64,000 nt of DNA from assembly GCA_964491265.1 (NCBI GenBank), contig CAZBFP010000004.1:102848-166847 (forward strand), written 5' to 3'. Position 1 is the stretch's first letter. Each line of letters opens with the position of its first letter. Both the position numbers and the translations under genes were made by a program. The notes under the pieces were generated by a model. It saw only the letters and a list, made by a program, of their open reading frames with translations. It had not been told where the DNA came from and ran no database searches. Shown piece by piece: positions 51,762 through 60,597 of this stretch. The DNA is from JBBAGC01 sp964491265. GTDB taxonomy: Bacteria > Spirochaetota > UBA4802 > UBA5550.

Positions 51762-53363
51762 TTATTTTGCAGCAGGAATCATAATCCTGAAAGAAGTCCC
51801 TTCCCCGGGCATGGTCTTCACCCCGATATTCCCGCCAAGGTTATCAAGTATGTTCATAATAATCATCAGGCCCAGACCGGTCCCCTTCTTCCCCTTTGTT
51901 GTATAAAAAGGCTGAAATATTTTTTTCAAATGTTCCTCTGGAATTCCCATACCTGTGTCGCTCACAGTAATAGAAACATAATTATCTGATTTTGCAGCAA
52001 CAGGCTCAACCTGTATAGTAATTTTACCAAAGCCGCTCACTGCATCTTCAGCATTTTCCAGCAGCTGAATAAATATCTGGCTAAGCTGATTAGAAGTGGC
52101 ATGCACAAGCGGCCCCTCTTCCGGGAGCACGAGGTCAACATCAACACCTTCACTCTTTATTTTGTTAACCAGAACATCCAGAGGATGACCGGTAATTATC
52201 TTATTAATATCACAAAGCTCTTTATCTCTTTCATCAATAATTGACAGAGATAGAAGCTGCTCCGAAATAATCTTTATTCTCTGCAGTTCAATTTTAAGTG
52301 AATCTATATATTCCGAAGCGGGGTTGTAATCATCAACATTTGTTTCAACAAAATTCAGATCCATAAACATCTTATTGATATGATTCTTCAGCTCAGAGGC
52401 AACCCCGGAGGCAAGGAGGCCAAGGGAACTCATTTTATCATTCCGGCTTATTTTTTTACGGATCTCCTCCTGCTCTGTAACATCTTCTATCATAATAAGA
52501 ATCTTCTCAACATCACCAGCCCTGTTAAAGATCGGGTCAAATGTAACATTTATTGCCAGCAGTTTTTCTCCAGACACAGGCATATACTTTGCTTCTGTAA
52601 CCCGCACTCTCTTTTTGAAATTTACTGCAGTCTCAAAGGATTCCCTCAGCCCCGACTCCTCAAAACCTTCATACTTGATCAAGTTGAACCCGGCAAGGGT
52701 ATTTGAATCCCTGAACATAATTTTACTGAGATTAGGATTTTCACTTATTACAATTCCTGATGGATCAACAAGAAGAATACCAACCGGAGCATTATTTATA
52801 ATTTCCTCATTCAGATCCCGCAGATTTTTGAGCTCTTCAGCCTGCTTTATCTGCTCTTTCACCTTCTCTTCAAGAATCTTTGTATTATCCCGCAGCTTTT
52901 TCTGTATTACCCGCTGTTCAGTATAATTCCGCATTACACCAATAAGGCCGTAAATTTTCCCTTTTCTGGATTTAATCGGGGAAAAGGTTGTAACAAAATA
53001 ATAGGGGGTTCCATTTTCATAGGTTTTAAGGAGTTCATTTTCAAAGACATGGCCATTATTTAAAACAGAATCAACAACCAGATCACCGCGCTCCTTTTCA
53101 ATTTCATGAAGATAGTCCCGATAAGGTTTTCCCGGCATTGATTCTCTTGTAGGGAAGGCTTTCCCCCAGGCCTTGTTCATAAAAACAATTCGTTTTTCCC
53201 GGTCAATTACGAATATTACATCATAGACTGCTTCAACAATTGTGCGGAAGTCCAGGGTTCTTTCGTCCTTCCCTGTAAGATCAAAATCATACTGACTCCC
53301 TAATCGTTCAATAATACCTACTAGTTCTTCACGGGAAAGATTCTCAAGTATAGTCAAGTCCAT
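51762..53363 (-). CDS. PAS-domain histidine-kinase-like protein lacking the acceptor histidine
   Basis: About 533 residues from the ATG at 53363. Two PAS domains (about 40-155 and 185-295), a coiled linker, then a HisKA-like helix and GHKL ATPase domain: N-box 'LLENAEDAV', 'VSDTGMGIPEEHL', 'KKGTGLGLMII'. The usual His of the phospho-acceptor motif (GxAHExxN) reads GVASELKNH, so Ser replaces it (residue 325 counting from the upstream TTG). No response regulator is adjacent. It is likely not a conventional kinase. Confidence 0.83.
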   Translation of the reverse strand: MDLTILENLSREELVGIIERLGSQYDFDLTGKDERTLDFRTIVEAVYDVIFVIDREKRIVFMNKAWGKAFPTRESMPGKPYRDYLHEIEKERGDLVVDSVLNNGHVFENELLKTYENGTPYYFVTTFSPIKSRKGKIYGLIGVMRNYTEQRVIQKKLRDNTKILEEKVKEQIKQAEELKNLRDLNEEIINNAPVGILLVDPSGIVISENPNLSKIMFRDSNTLAGFNLIKYEGFEESGLRESFETAVNFKKRVRVTEAKYMPVSGEKLLAINVTFDPIFNRAGDVEKILIMIEDVTEQEEIRKKISRNDKMSSLGLLASGVASELKNHINKMFMDLNFVETNVDDYNPASEYIDSLKIELQRIKIISEQLLSLSIIDERDKELCDINKIITGHPLDVLVNKIKSEGVDVDLVLPEEGPLVHATSNQLSQIFIQLLENAEDAVSGFGKITIQVEPVAAKSDNYVSITVSDTGMGIPEEHLKKIFQPFYTTKGKKGTGLGLMIIMNILDNLGGNIGVKTMPGEGTSFRIMIPAAK

Positions 53364-53397
53364 TGGCAATTCCTGTTATAGAAATATAATCCCTTAC

Positions 53398-53790
53398 CTA
53401 TTTCACTTCTTTAAACTTTTTAATAAGGGTTGTGTAAAACCAGATTTCGATAATTGCTGACAAAAACAGAGCAATGAAAAATGAACCAGCAAAGAAGACA
53501 ATATCAAAATCGAGAGCAGCATATGCAAGGGTCATAAAAATTAAGAATACAACAACCTTTTTCAGAAGACCCTTAAAAGTTATCTTCATCAATCTGATGG
53601 CATGAGAATATAAGGCTTCTTTTATCTGCAAAACCCAGATTACTGAAAGAATAATACCAAGTATGGCTCCCAGAAAAAATCCTGTAAACTGATGAGTCTC
53701 ATAATTTAAAAAAACAAATATCATTCCTGCAATATTTATTACTGCAGGGATAACCTGTAATCCTGCTACCTTTTTATAAATACTGTCCAT
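53398..53790 (-). CDS. Small integral membrane protein of unknown function
   Basis: About 130 residues with four hydrophobic segments (near 12-30, 37-55, 75-95, 100-125). No family is recognised; the N- and C-termini are charged. Start is taken at the ATG, though a GTG two codons upstream is possible. It lies 28 bases upstream of the PAS kinase gene on the same strand, so it may lead the kinase-RavA-ViaA run. Confidence 0.65.
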   Translation of the reverse strand: MDSIYKKVAGLQVIPAVINIAGMIFVFLNYETHQFTGFFLGAILGIILSVIWVLQIKEALYSHAIRLMKITFKGLLKKVVVFLIFMTLAYAALDFDIVFFAGSFFIALFLSAIIEIWFYTTLIKKFKEVK

Positions 53791-53817
53791 ACACACACAC
53801 TCATTAGTATTTTTATT

Positions 53818-53938
53818 CAGTAATTATTCCTAAAGATATTTTTTAGTACAATAATGATGTTTCACATATCCCCGCCGCCTATGGAGTCGAGGATATTAGA
53901 GCATTTTATTTCAAAAAAAAGTTAAGGAATAAACACTG
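53818..53938 (-). repeat. ~120-bp palindromic element, copy H (decayed core)
   Basis: Ends CAGTAATTATTCCTAAAG and TTAAGGAATAAACACTG. The core (53867-53897) has lost the perfect stem (ATCCCCGCCGCC versus GGAGTCGAGGAT) but keeps the loop region. Reverse orientation. Confidence 0.75.
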
Positions 53939-54131
53939 ATTTTTATTATTGTGTCACATTAACATCTTTTATAGAAGTGTCAATAATTATTAGACCCGGG
54001 ATCTTTTTAAGAGCAATAATTTAAAGAGTCGGGAGTGAACAGTGCTGCCCCATTTTATCCAGGGGGGCGGGGGCCGTAAAATGAGGATATATTATCGGGG
54101 AGATAAAAAATATTGTTTTATTTTAAACCGT

Positions 54132-54154
54132 GGAGGATTCGTCAGGAATCCTCC
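54132..54154 (-). terminator. Possible terminator after the cytochrome-like gene
   Basis: A 9-bp stem GGAGGATTC with GAATCCTCC, followed on the minus strand by ACGGTTTAAAATAAAA and a T-rich run. The poly-T tail is not contiguous, so the call is moderate. Confidence 0.45.
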
Positions 54155-54172
54155 GAAGCGGGGGATACTGCC

Positions 54173-54430
54173 TTAATGACAGCCGGAACCGACACATGTT
54201 TTTATTTTCGAAAATGGGACACCATTGAGAGTATCTTTCCCCAACTGCCCCTTTTTCTGCTCGATAGTGAAGGCAGGGTTGGCATGACAGTAATTACAAT
54301 CGATCTTCTTCCCCCCCTTCTCCATATTTCTATGCTGCATCAGAACTTTGGGAGTGGCATAAAGAAGAACAACGGCGGATAATAGTAAAAATATTATTAA
54401 AATAGCTACCTGTATTTTTTTATTCATCAT
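54173..54430 (-). CDS. Small exported protein with a CxxCH haem-type motif
   Basis: An 85-residue protein with an N-terminal anchor/signal helix (VAILIIFLLLSAVVLLYA), then CNYCH (a c-type haem CxxCH motif) near 45-49 and a C-terminal CVGSGCH (Cx4CH). Two haem motifs in a mini-protein would make a small dihaem cytochrome; the second is a less common spacing. The start overlaps the adk stop by four bases. Haem attachment is an inference and the electron partner is unknown. Confidence 0.65.
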   Translation of the reverse strand: MMNKKIQVAILIIFLLLSAVVLLYATPKVLMQHRNMEKGGKKIDCNYCHANPAFTIEQKKGQLGKDTLNGVPFSKIKTCVGSGCH

Positions 54431-55152
54431 CTCCCCCTTTTTGACTGAATATTATAAAGACGGTGATTCTGCAGCAGATACTGCAGATTTGTAGTTACCT
54501 CTTTTACTTCCAGTGATCCATCAACTTCATATACCTTACCCCTCCCTTTCCGGGCAAGCTCCTTAAAATACTCAACCGCTGCCTTAGTACCATTTACCTC
54601 ATCATAATATATTTCATGACGCTTGTCAATTGCATTCGCATCCTGATCATCATCCCGGAATGTCAATTCCCCGCCGCATACCCTGCATACAAATCCATCA
54701 CCCTTTTCAGCAGGCTTAATTGCATCAATATAAATATTATTGGGATGATTACTGTCATTAGCACATACTCTTCGCCCCATTATTCTGTTTCGGGCAATTT
54801 TACGATCAAGAATAATTTCAATAATAAAATCAATTATAAGATCCTCTTCATAAAGAGCAAGCTCAAGGGCTTTTGCCTGTCCCGGGTTCCGGGGAAATCC
54901 GTCAAGGAGCCAGCCGTTTTCACAATCGCTCTGCTTAAGCCTGTCAAGTATCATGGGAATTGTTATATCATCAGGAACCAGGTCGCCTCTGTCAATATAG
55001 CTTTTAGCCTGCTTACCCAGCTCTGTACCATTTTTGATATTATCTCTGAATAATAATCCGGATTCAATGTGAGTAATGTTATACATCTTCTGAATCACTG
55101 ACCCCTGAGTACCTTTTCCGCTTCCGTTCGGGCCAAAAATTAATATATTCAT
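54427..55152 (-). CDS. adk: Adenylate kinase
   Basis: Adk interconverts 2 ADP with ATP and AMP. The 241-residue protein has the P-loop GPNGSGKGT (7-15), 'ESGLLFRDNI', 'LLDGFPRNPGQAKAL' and a LID with CxxC ('CRVCGGEL', with 'CANDSNHPN') that probably binds zinc. Start is ATG at 55152 with GGAGGAG upstream. It is coupled to the small haem-motif gene. It is somewhat longer than usual because of an extended LID. Confidence 0.92.
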   Translation of the reverse strand: MNILIFGPNGSGKGTQGSVIQKMYNITHIESGLLFRDNIKNGTELGKQAKSYIDRGDLVPDDITIPMILDRLKQSDCENGWLLDGFPRNPGQAKALELALYEEDLIIDFIIEIILDRKIARNRIMGRRVCANDSNHPNNIYIDAIKPAEKGDGFVCRVCGGELTFRDDDQDANAIDKRHEIYYDEVNGTKAAVEYFKELARKGRGKVYEVDGSLEVKEVTTNLQYLLQNHRLYNIQSKRGR

Positions 55153-55703
55153 TATACTCCTCCGGAATTATTATTTTTTACATTATTAGAATCTGCAAAA
55201 ATATGTAAAGAAAGTTTTCTCATCCTCAAGAAACGGGCTTCATCAATATCCGGCACATTTGCAAAAATGTCCAGCAATCAAAGTTCAGATGCTGCTTTCT
55301 TCTTTTAGCTCTTTAAATGAGAAAAAAGGAGATTATTTATTATTCAAAAGAAAATTGAAAAAAATAAATTAATTATCAGATATTATTGACATCAATGTTA
55401 ATCCCTAAAAATATAATTCAGTATAAAAACTGACAATTTTATATCCCCGTCACCTTCGGCGTCGGGGATAATAGAGCATCTTTTAACAATAATAAGTTTA
55501 GAAATAAATACTATATTGACATATATTTTTATGGAAAAATAATCATTAGTGTCCTGATACATTTGTAAAGCATAAAATCTGAGAATCTACTCCGGACATA
55601 AATAGAGTATATAATCAATTAGAAAGTATAAACCGGATAATATAAAGTTCCAGCAGACTTTCATTAATTTCTGACAACAAAAAAAAAGGGAGTTATTACA
55701 GTA
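55153..55703. other. Divergent intergenic region with palindromic element I
   Basis: A 551-base gap between adk (minus) and the phenylacetate-CoA ligase-like gene (plus). Element I lies at 55393-55512 and a possible promoter (TTGACA at 55516, 18-base spacer, TAATCA at 55540) follows it. The rest shows no gene. Confidence 0.5.
55393..55512 (+). repeat. ~120-bp palindromic element, copy I (imperfect core)
   Basis: Core ATCCCCGTCACC/GGCGTCGGGGAT with TTC loop (about 55443-55469) carries two mismatches. The left arm begins CAATGTTAATCCCTAAAA and the right ends near GAAATAAATACT. A GAGCATC block resembles the arm of other copies. Confidence 0.7.
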
Positions 55704-56999
55704 ATGTACCTGAACAGTGAAATTGAAACTATAAAGCAGAGCGAGCTTCGAAACCTTCAGATGAGCCGACTCAAAAAAGCCCTTGAGGCAGCCTCATCCA
55801 CCCCCTATTACAGCAGATTATTCCGCGAAAATAAAGTTGATATTTCAGCGATAAAAACAATTGAACATATAAAGGATTTACCCTTTACAACCAAAAACGA
55901 TTTAAGACTAAGCTACCCTGACGGCATGGTAGCTGTAGACAAATCAGAAATTGTAAGAATGCATGCGTCTTCAGGAACAACCGGTAAATCAACAGTTATT
56001 TTTTATACCTCAAAGGACCTGAACAGCTGGACCGAACAGGTGGCAAGGGCAGTCTACAGCACAGGTGTAACCAGGAATGATGTTTTCCAGAATATGATGG
56101 GCTACGGTCTTTTTACCGGCGGACTGGGTCTTCACTATGGAGCTGAGCGTGTTGGATGCATAGTCATTCCCACATCAACAGGCAACAGCCTGAAACAGAT
56201 ACAGATGATGCAGGATTTCAATACTACAGCAATACATATCACCCCGAGCTACGCCCTCCATCTTGTTGAGGTTATACATGAACAGGGGATAAACCCCCAT
56301 GATCTTTCTGTAAAAAAAGCATTTCTCGGTGCTGAACCCTATTCTGATGCTACAAAAATTAAACTGGAACAGCTCTGGGGTGTTGACGCATACAACATGT
56401 ACGGACTATCAGAGATGAATGGTCCCGGAGTTGCTTCTGACTGCATCAAAAAAGCAGGTATGCATCTTGCGGAAGACTACTATATAGCCGAAATTATCGA
56501 CCCGGAAACCGGCGAACAGCTTGAAGACGGTGAAGAGGGGGAGCTGGTGCTTACCCATATTAATAGAGAGGCAATGCCCATAATCAGATACAGAACAAGA
56601 GATCTGACAAGAATTATCCCTGAAATCTGTGAATGCGGCCGTACTCATAGAAGAATTGAAAGGATAAAAGGGAGAACAGACGATATGATGATCATAGGGG
56701 GGGTAAATGTATTCCCGTCCCAGATTGAATCTGTTTTAATGAACATTCCGGAAGTGGGAAATAACTATGTAATAGTCCTGAGCAGAGAGGAAGGCCTTGA
56801 CCGGATGCATATCAAGGTGGAACTTTACTCAAAAATGTTTCAGGGTGATTTAAAAGTTTTACAAAACCTCAATAAAAGTATAGTTGAAAAACTCCGTTCT
56901 ATTATTATCATTAACCCTAGAATAGAATTTATGGAGCCAGGCTCACTGCCGCCAAGTCAGGGTAAAGCAAAACGCGTAATAGACAACAGGGAAATATAG
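55704..56999 (+). CDS. Phenylacetate-CoA ligase-like (PaaK/AMP-forming) enzyme
   Basis: A 431-residue adenylate-forming enzyme. The P-loop-like motif is SSGTTGKSTVIFY, then 'NMYGLSEMNGPG' and 'YRTRDLTRI' with 'RTDDMMIIGGVNVFPSQIE'. These fit the phenylacetate-CoA ligase group, which makes aryl- or acyl-CoA thioesters. In many anaerobes PaaK-like genes sit beside an ACT-domain gene, as here (nine bases downstream), and probably act in amino-acid metabolism. The exact acid is unknown. Confidence 0.88.
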   Translation: MYLNSEIETIKQSELRNLQMSRLKKALEAASSTPYYSRLFRENKVDISAIKTIEHIKDLPFTTKNDLRLSYPDGMVAVDKSEIVRMHASSGTTGKSTVIFYTSKDLNSWTEQVARAVYSTGVTRNDVFQNMMGYGLFTGGLGLHYGAERVGCIVIPTSTGNSLKQIQMMQDFNTTAIHITPSYALHLVEVIHEQGINPHDLSVKKAFLGAEPYSDATKIKLEQLWGVDAYNMYGLSEMNGPGVASDCIKKAGMHLAEDYYIAEIIDPETGEQLEDGEEGELVLTHINREAMPIIRYRTRDLTRIIPEICECGRTHRRIERIKGRTDDMMIIGGVNVFPSQIESVLMNIPEVGNNYVIVLSREEGLDRMHIKVELYSKMFQGDLKVLQNLNKSIVEKLRSIIIINPRIEFMEPGSLPPSQGKAKRVIDNREI

Positions 57000-57008
57000 G
57001 GGGATTAT

Positions 57009-57437
57009 ATGCCGCATCAGGTTTCAGTTTTCGCAGAAAATAAACCGGGCAAAATAAGCCGCATAACAGATGTTTTAAGTAGAAACGGTATAAACATCAG
57101 GGCTATCACAATCTCTGATTCAGGTGATTACGGTATTATCAAACTTCTTCTTGACAAGCCTCAGGCAGGGAATGAAGCCCTTCAGGGTGAAGGGATTGCT
57201 TCAACCTTAAAAGATATTGTTGCGATTAAAATTGATGACGCACCGGGGGGACTGCACAGAGCAGCATCAGTACTATCCCGTGAACAGATCAATGTTGAAG
57301 ATGCTTACGGTTTTACAATCAGGGAAAAAAGTATGGCTATTTTTGTTTTCCAGGTCGAAAATGTTCCTGCCACAGAGAAAATTCTCCAGGCTGCCGGTTT
57401 TGATATATTGTCGGACAATGAACTTTACCTTCTTTAA
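57009..57437 (+). CDS. Two-ACT-domain regulatory protein
   Basis: A 142-residue protein made of two ACT domains (about 4-66 and 70-140): 'VFAENKPGKISRITDVLSRNGINIRAI' and 'DDAPGGLHRAASVLSREQINVEDAY'. ACT domains bind amino acids. It pairs with the PaaK-like ligase and probably modulates it or senses its substrate (inference). Confidence 0.9.
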   Translation: MPHQVSVFAENKPGKISRITDVLSRNGINIRAITISDSGDYGIIKLLLDKPQAGNEALQGEGIASTLKDIVAIKIDDAPGGLHRAASVLSREQINVEDAYGFTIREKSMAIFVFQVENVPATEKILQAAGFDILSDNELYLL

Positions 57438-57450
57438 ACCGGTTCAGTAA

Positions 57451-58317
57451 ATGCCTCTTTTTTCTGTCATAATTCCTGTTTACAACAGGAAAGAGATGCT
57501 CAAAAGAGCCCTTGAATCTGTTTACGCACAGACATTCAGGGACTACGAAATTATTATTGCTGATGACGGATCAGATGACGGGACCGAGGAAATATTTAGA
57601 AATTCTCCCCGCAGCATAGTTTATCTGAAGCAGGATAACTCCGGTGTAAGCGCAGCCCGCAATCTGGGGATAAGAAATTCCAGTTCTCCATACATCGCTC
57701 TACTCGATTCGGATGATACATGGCATCCGCAAAAACTTCACATGGACGCCGAATTTATAAATGAAAATCCCGGAATTAAAATCCATCAAAGTGAGGATAT
57801 CTGGATAAGAGAGGGGAAAAGGGTCAATCCGCAGAAGAAGCACCTAAAAAAGGGGGGATGGATTTTCCCTGAATCACTCGATCTCTGCATGATAAGTCCA
57901 TCATCTGCGGTGATATCAGCTGAAATCTTTGAGAAATATGGCCTCTTTGACGAAAACCTCAGAGCCTGCGAGGATTACGATCTCTGGCTCAGAATTACAC
58001 CATTTGAAGAGGTGGGACTTATAGGCGAAAAGCTTATTACCCGCTATGCAGGGCATGGGGACCAGCTTTCATCCCTTTTCCCGGTTATGGACAGGTTCAG
58101 GCTATACTCCATTATCAATCTGCTTAAAAAGGGGGTACTGGAAAATAAATACAAAGAGGGAGCGCTGGTCAAGGCTATAGAAAAAGCTGAGATTATAAGA
58201 AACGGTGCTGTAAAAAGAAGTATTGACTCATTAGCTGATTATATGGATATGATAATTAATTATCTGCACGAAGAAAACTATAAGCAGATAGACTCTTTGA
58301 CCCTCTTAAAAATATGA
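57451..58317 (+). CDS. Family 2 glycosyltransferase
   Basis: A 288-residue GT-A fold enzyme. Start 'PLFSVIIPVYNRKEMLKRAL', nucleotide-sugar site 'IIIADDGSDDGTEE', the DxD-type 'LLDSDDTWHPQKL', and a later 'RACEDYDLWLRI' acceptor/catalytic block (ED motif). No membrane segment, so it is likely cytoplasmic and acts on a lipid- or protein-linked acceptor. It follows the ACT gene by 13 bases. Its 3' end overlaps the convergent propeller gene by 62 bases, so the C-terminal codons of both are shared. Confidence 0.88.
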   Translation: MPLFSVIIPVYNRKEMLKRALESVYAQTFRDYEIIIADDGSDDGTEEIFRNSPRSIVYLKQDNSGVSAARNLGIRNSSSPYIALLDSDDTWHPQKLHMDAEFINENPGIKIHQSEDIWIREGKRVNPQKKHLKKGGWIFPESLDLCMISPSSAVISAEIFEKYGLFDENLRACEDYDLWLRITPFEEVGLIGEKLITRYAGHGDQLSSLFPVMDRFRLYSIINLLKKGVLENKYKEGALVKAIEKAEIIRNGAVKRSIDSLADYMDMIINYLHEENYKQIDSLTLLKI

Positions 58318-59332
58318 AGTCATTAACAACTTTTGAATCGAGAAAAGATTCATCAGCAAAATCTGCAGAATAAAAAACATCCCCCCCATCTCTGAAAAGA
58401 ATAAAACGGCTTAACCCATTTATACCTGTATAGCTCAAACTCCATAAGCCGTTATGTGAAGAAATTGCGGAGAACCCGGCCCTCTTTTCCGGAACATCAA
58501 TTTTATACTTCAGCCTCCCTGAGCTGTTAAGGGAAACCACCCTGTTCATATCAAAAAAAACTGAATCACCTTCATCAGAAACAAAAAGAGAAGTTTTTAC
58601 CACATGGACATAGTCAAGGGGGAAACCGCTCCCCTTTCCCTTGGCAAGATTGACAACCATCAGATAATCCTTATCTGTATCACCATAATGGATAGATCCG
58701 AAAAGGCCGTTACTGCTCACAGCAATACCTTTGACAAGACTGCCATCAGGGGTAATGCCGGAATGAAGAATTACTCCATCCCCATTAATAAAATAAAAAC
58801 TGCCATCTGCAAATCCGCAGGCGCCATAATCGTTCTCATGGGAGAACTCAACTACAGTACATAACCTGCCGTGTATTTCCCCGGCCCCTGTCTCTTTGCC
58901 ATTCTTATCAATTATCCTGATGGAGCTATGGTCGCTTGTGAGAAGCAAAATCAAACGCCCATTAGTCGAAAGGAATGGTTTGCCTCTTGATTCTATTTTC
59001 CAGTATCGCTCACCTTCAATACCGAAAAGTTCAATATCATTTCCTGTACTGCTGTATCTGGCAAAAAAATTACCGCTTCTACTGAATTCAAAAAATCCAT
59101 TATCTGCAGGGATGCTTTTACGGACCCTCCCCTTTTCATCTACAACTGCAGTGAAACCGGAGGATGATAAAACAAACTCAGCAGCCGGCTCATCCTTTAT
59201 TGCTCCCTGAGATTGAACCATGGACGCTATTTCCCCATGAAAAATAGGGAGAAGCTCTGACCCGCTTTTACCCTGCAAAAAAATGAGGCTCAGCAGAGCC
59301 CCGGTTAACAGACCTGTTATCAAATAACGCAT
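58256..59332 (-). CDS. Exported beta-propeller-like protein of unknown function
   Basis: A 358-residue protein with an N-terminal signal/anchor (RYLITGLLTGALLSLIFL). The rest repeats a pattern of four short strands typical of a propeller (for example 'FEFSRSGNFFARYSSTGNDIE', 'LSTNGRLILLLTS', 'FSHENDYGACGFADGSFYF', 'SSNGLFGSIHYGD'). No enzyme motif is seen. It lies four bases downstream of the sigma factor gene and shares its direction. A sensing or scaffold role is possible. Confidence 0.7.
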   Translation of the reverse strand: MRYLITGLLTGALLSLIFLQGKSGSELLPIFHGEIASMVQSQGAIKDEPAAEFVLSSSGFTAVVDEKGRVRKSIPADNGFFEFSRSGNFFARYSSTGNDIELFGIEGERYWKIESRGKPFLSTNGRLILLLTSDHSSIRIIDKNGKETGAGEIHGRLCTVVEFSHENDYGACGFADGSFYFINGDGVILHSGITPDGSLVKGIAVSSNGLFGSIHYGDTDKDYLMVVNLAKGKGSGFPLDYVHVVKTSLFVSDEGDSVFFDMNRVVSLNSSGRLKYKIDVPEKRAGFSAISSHNGLWSLSYTGINGLSRFILFRDGGDVFYSADFADESFLDSKVVNDFIFLRGSKSLSAYSFLRADN

Positions 59333-59335
59333 TAT

Positions 59336-60328
59336 CTATTCCTGAATATAACTCTTCAATTTATAACTTCTGGAAGGATGCCTCAATCTCCTGATAGCCT
59401 TCTTCTCAATTTGCCTTATCCTTTCTTTTGAGAGATTAAACCTGTCCCCTATCTGCTGCAGCGACATGGGTTCATATCCATTTAGACCATATCTCATACA
59501 GAGAATCTCTTTTTCAGAGTCAGTAAGTGTATCAAGAACCTCATTGAGGGAACCTGCAAGGGACTCTTCGAAAAGATGGTAATCCGGGGAATCGGCCTTA
59601 TGATCCACCACCATATCGAGTATAGTGGTATCATCTGAATCACCCAGTGTTGTATCAAGTGAGATAAAATCCTGGGTGATATTCCGAAGATGATTTATCT
59701 CCTCATTATCCATTTCAAGCTCTTCCGCTATTTCTCCGGCTGAAGGCTCCCGGCCAAGTTTATTCTCCAGCTTTTTATGCACCCTTTCAATCTTCTGAAG
59801 ATCGGCAGTTCTGTTAAGGGGAAGCCTTATCAAAGATGATTTCTGGGAAATTGCAAGCATAATGGACTGTCGTATCCACCATACAGCATAGGAAATAAAA
59901 TGGAAACCCCTGTCAGGGTCAAATTTTTCTGCAGCCTTTATAAGCCCCAGGTTCCCTTCATTAATCAGATCAAGGAGTGAAATACCGCTGGTCTGGTACT
60001 TTTTCGCTATTGATACTACAAAACGGAGGTTGGCCTTAATAAGCTCATTCTTTGATTTTTCATCCCCGTCCCTGGCCGCACGGGCAAGGGTATCCTCAAG
60101 CTCTCTCGACAAGAGGGGGATTCTGTTAATCTGATCAAGATACCAGGAAATTGAGGAATCGGTAAAATCTTTACCTGAACCTTTTGACAATGCACCATTT
60201 TTAAATTCAGAATCATCCTGGAGATCAGCAGATTCTTTATCCGGCAAGGGGGTGTATTCATCATCTGTATTCAGATCTTCCTCATCCCCCTTAAACTTTG
60301 CTTTATTATTATTCATATAATCGGGCAA
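59336..60328 (-). CDS. RNA polymerase sigma-70-family factor (group 2, RpoS/RpoD-like)
   Basis: A 330-residue sigma factor lacking the long region 1.1 of housekeeping RpoD, with regions 1.2 to 4: 'SISWYLDQINRIPLLS' (1.2), 'KANLRFVVSIAKKYQ' and 'LLDLINEGNLGLIKAAEKFD' (2.1-2.2), 'FISYAVWWIRQSI' (2.3-2.4), and C-terminal helix-turn-helix 'SLQQIGDRFNLSKERIRQIEKKAIRRL' (4.2, in parts). This makes it a stationary-phase or alternative group 2 factor. The start may be TTG or the ATG five codons in. Confidence 0.9.
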   Translation of the reverse strand: MPDYMNNNKAKFKGDEEDLNTDDEYTPLPDKESADLQDDSEFKNGALSKGSGKDFTDSSISWYLDQINRIPLLSRELEDTLARAARDGDEKSKNELIKANLRFVVSIAKKYQTSGISLLDLINEGNLGLIKAAEKFDPDRGFHFISYAVWWIRQSIMLAISQKSSLIRLPLNRTADLQKIERVHKKLENKLGREPSAGEIAEELEMDNEEINHLRNITQDFISLDTTLGDSDDTTILDMVVDHKADSPDYHLFEESLAGSLNEVLDTLTDSEKEILCMRYGLNGYEPMSLQQIGDRFNLSKERIRQIEKKAIRRLRHPSRSYKLKSYIQE

Positions 60329-60377
60329 TATTCCTGGATACTGTTTTTTTCAACACACTCAAAAGTACTATTAACTA

Positions 60378-60542
60378 AGGGACTGTCTAAAAAGTCGATT
60401 TTTGAAGAATTTGTCATTCCGGTTTTGCAACTTCAGTTTGTGCAAATACCGGAATCTCCTGGTATAATCAGGCGTAAGAGATACCGGCATTCCGCTTCGC
60501 TACAGCCGGTATGACAAGGAAATTACTTTTGATACAGCCCTT
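60378..60542. repeat. 165-bp inverted-repeat element (MITE-like) upstream of the sigma-factor gene
   Basis: Ends AAGGGACTGTCTAAAAAGT and its near complement ACTTTTGATACAGCCCTTT. Inside are CATTCCGG/CCGGAATC and ATACCGGCATTCC...GCCGGTAT hairpin arms. It lies 50 bases upstream of the sigma factor start, so it may carry or interrupt its promoter. It is related in core words to the elements at 43.4 and 47.3 kb but not in its ends. Confidence 0.75.
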
Positions 60543-60597
60543 TAAAAAAAATTTCTTTAATAATCTGACCCGCCTGTCAGTATTATAATTCAGGGCA

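Larger units (their letters stand above)
53797..54172. other. Intergenic region with palindromic element H
   Basis: A 376-base gap between the small membrane protein and the cytochrome-like gene. It holds element H (53818-53938) and a hairpin (54132-54154) that may end the adk-cytochrome transcript. Otherwise AT-rich and empty. Confidence 0.5.

Noticed and set aside
54616..55053. Plus-strand frame of 145 codons over adk
   Set aside because: The adk frame on the other strand is a clear enzyme; this is its mirror.
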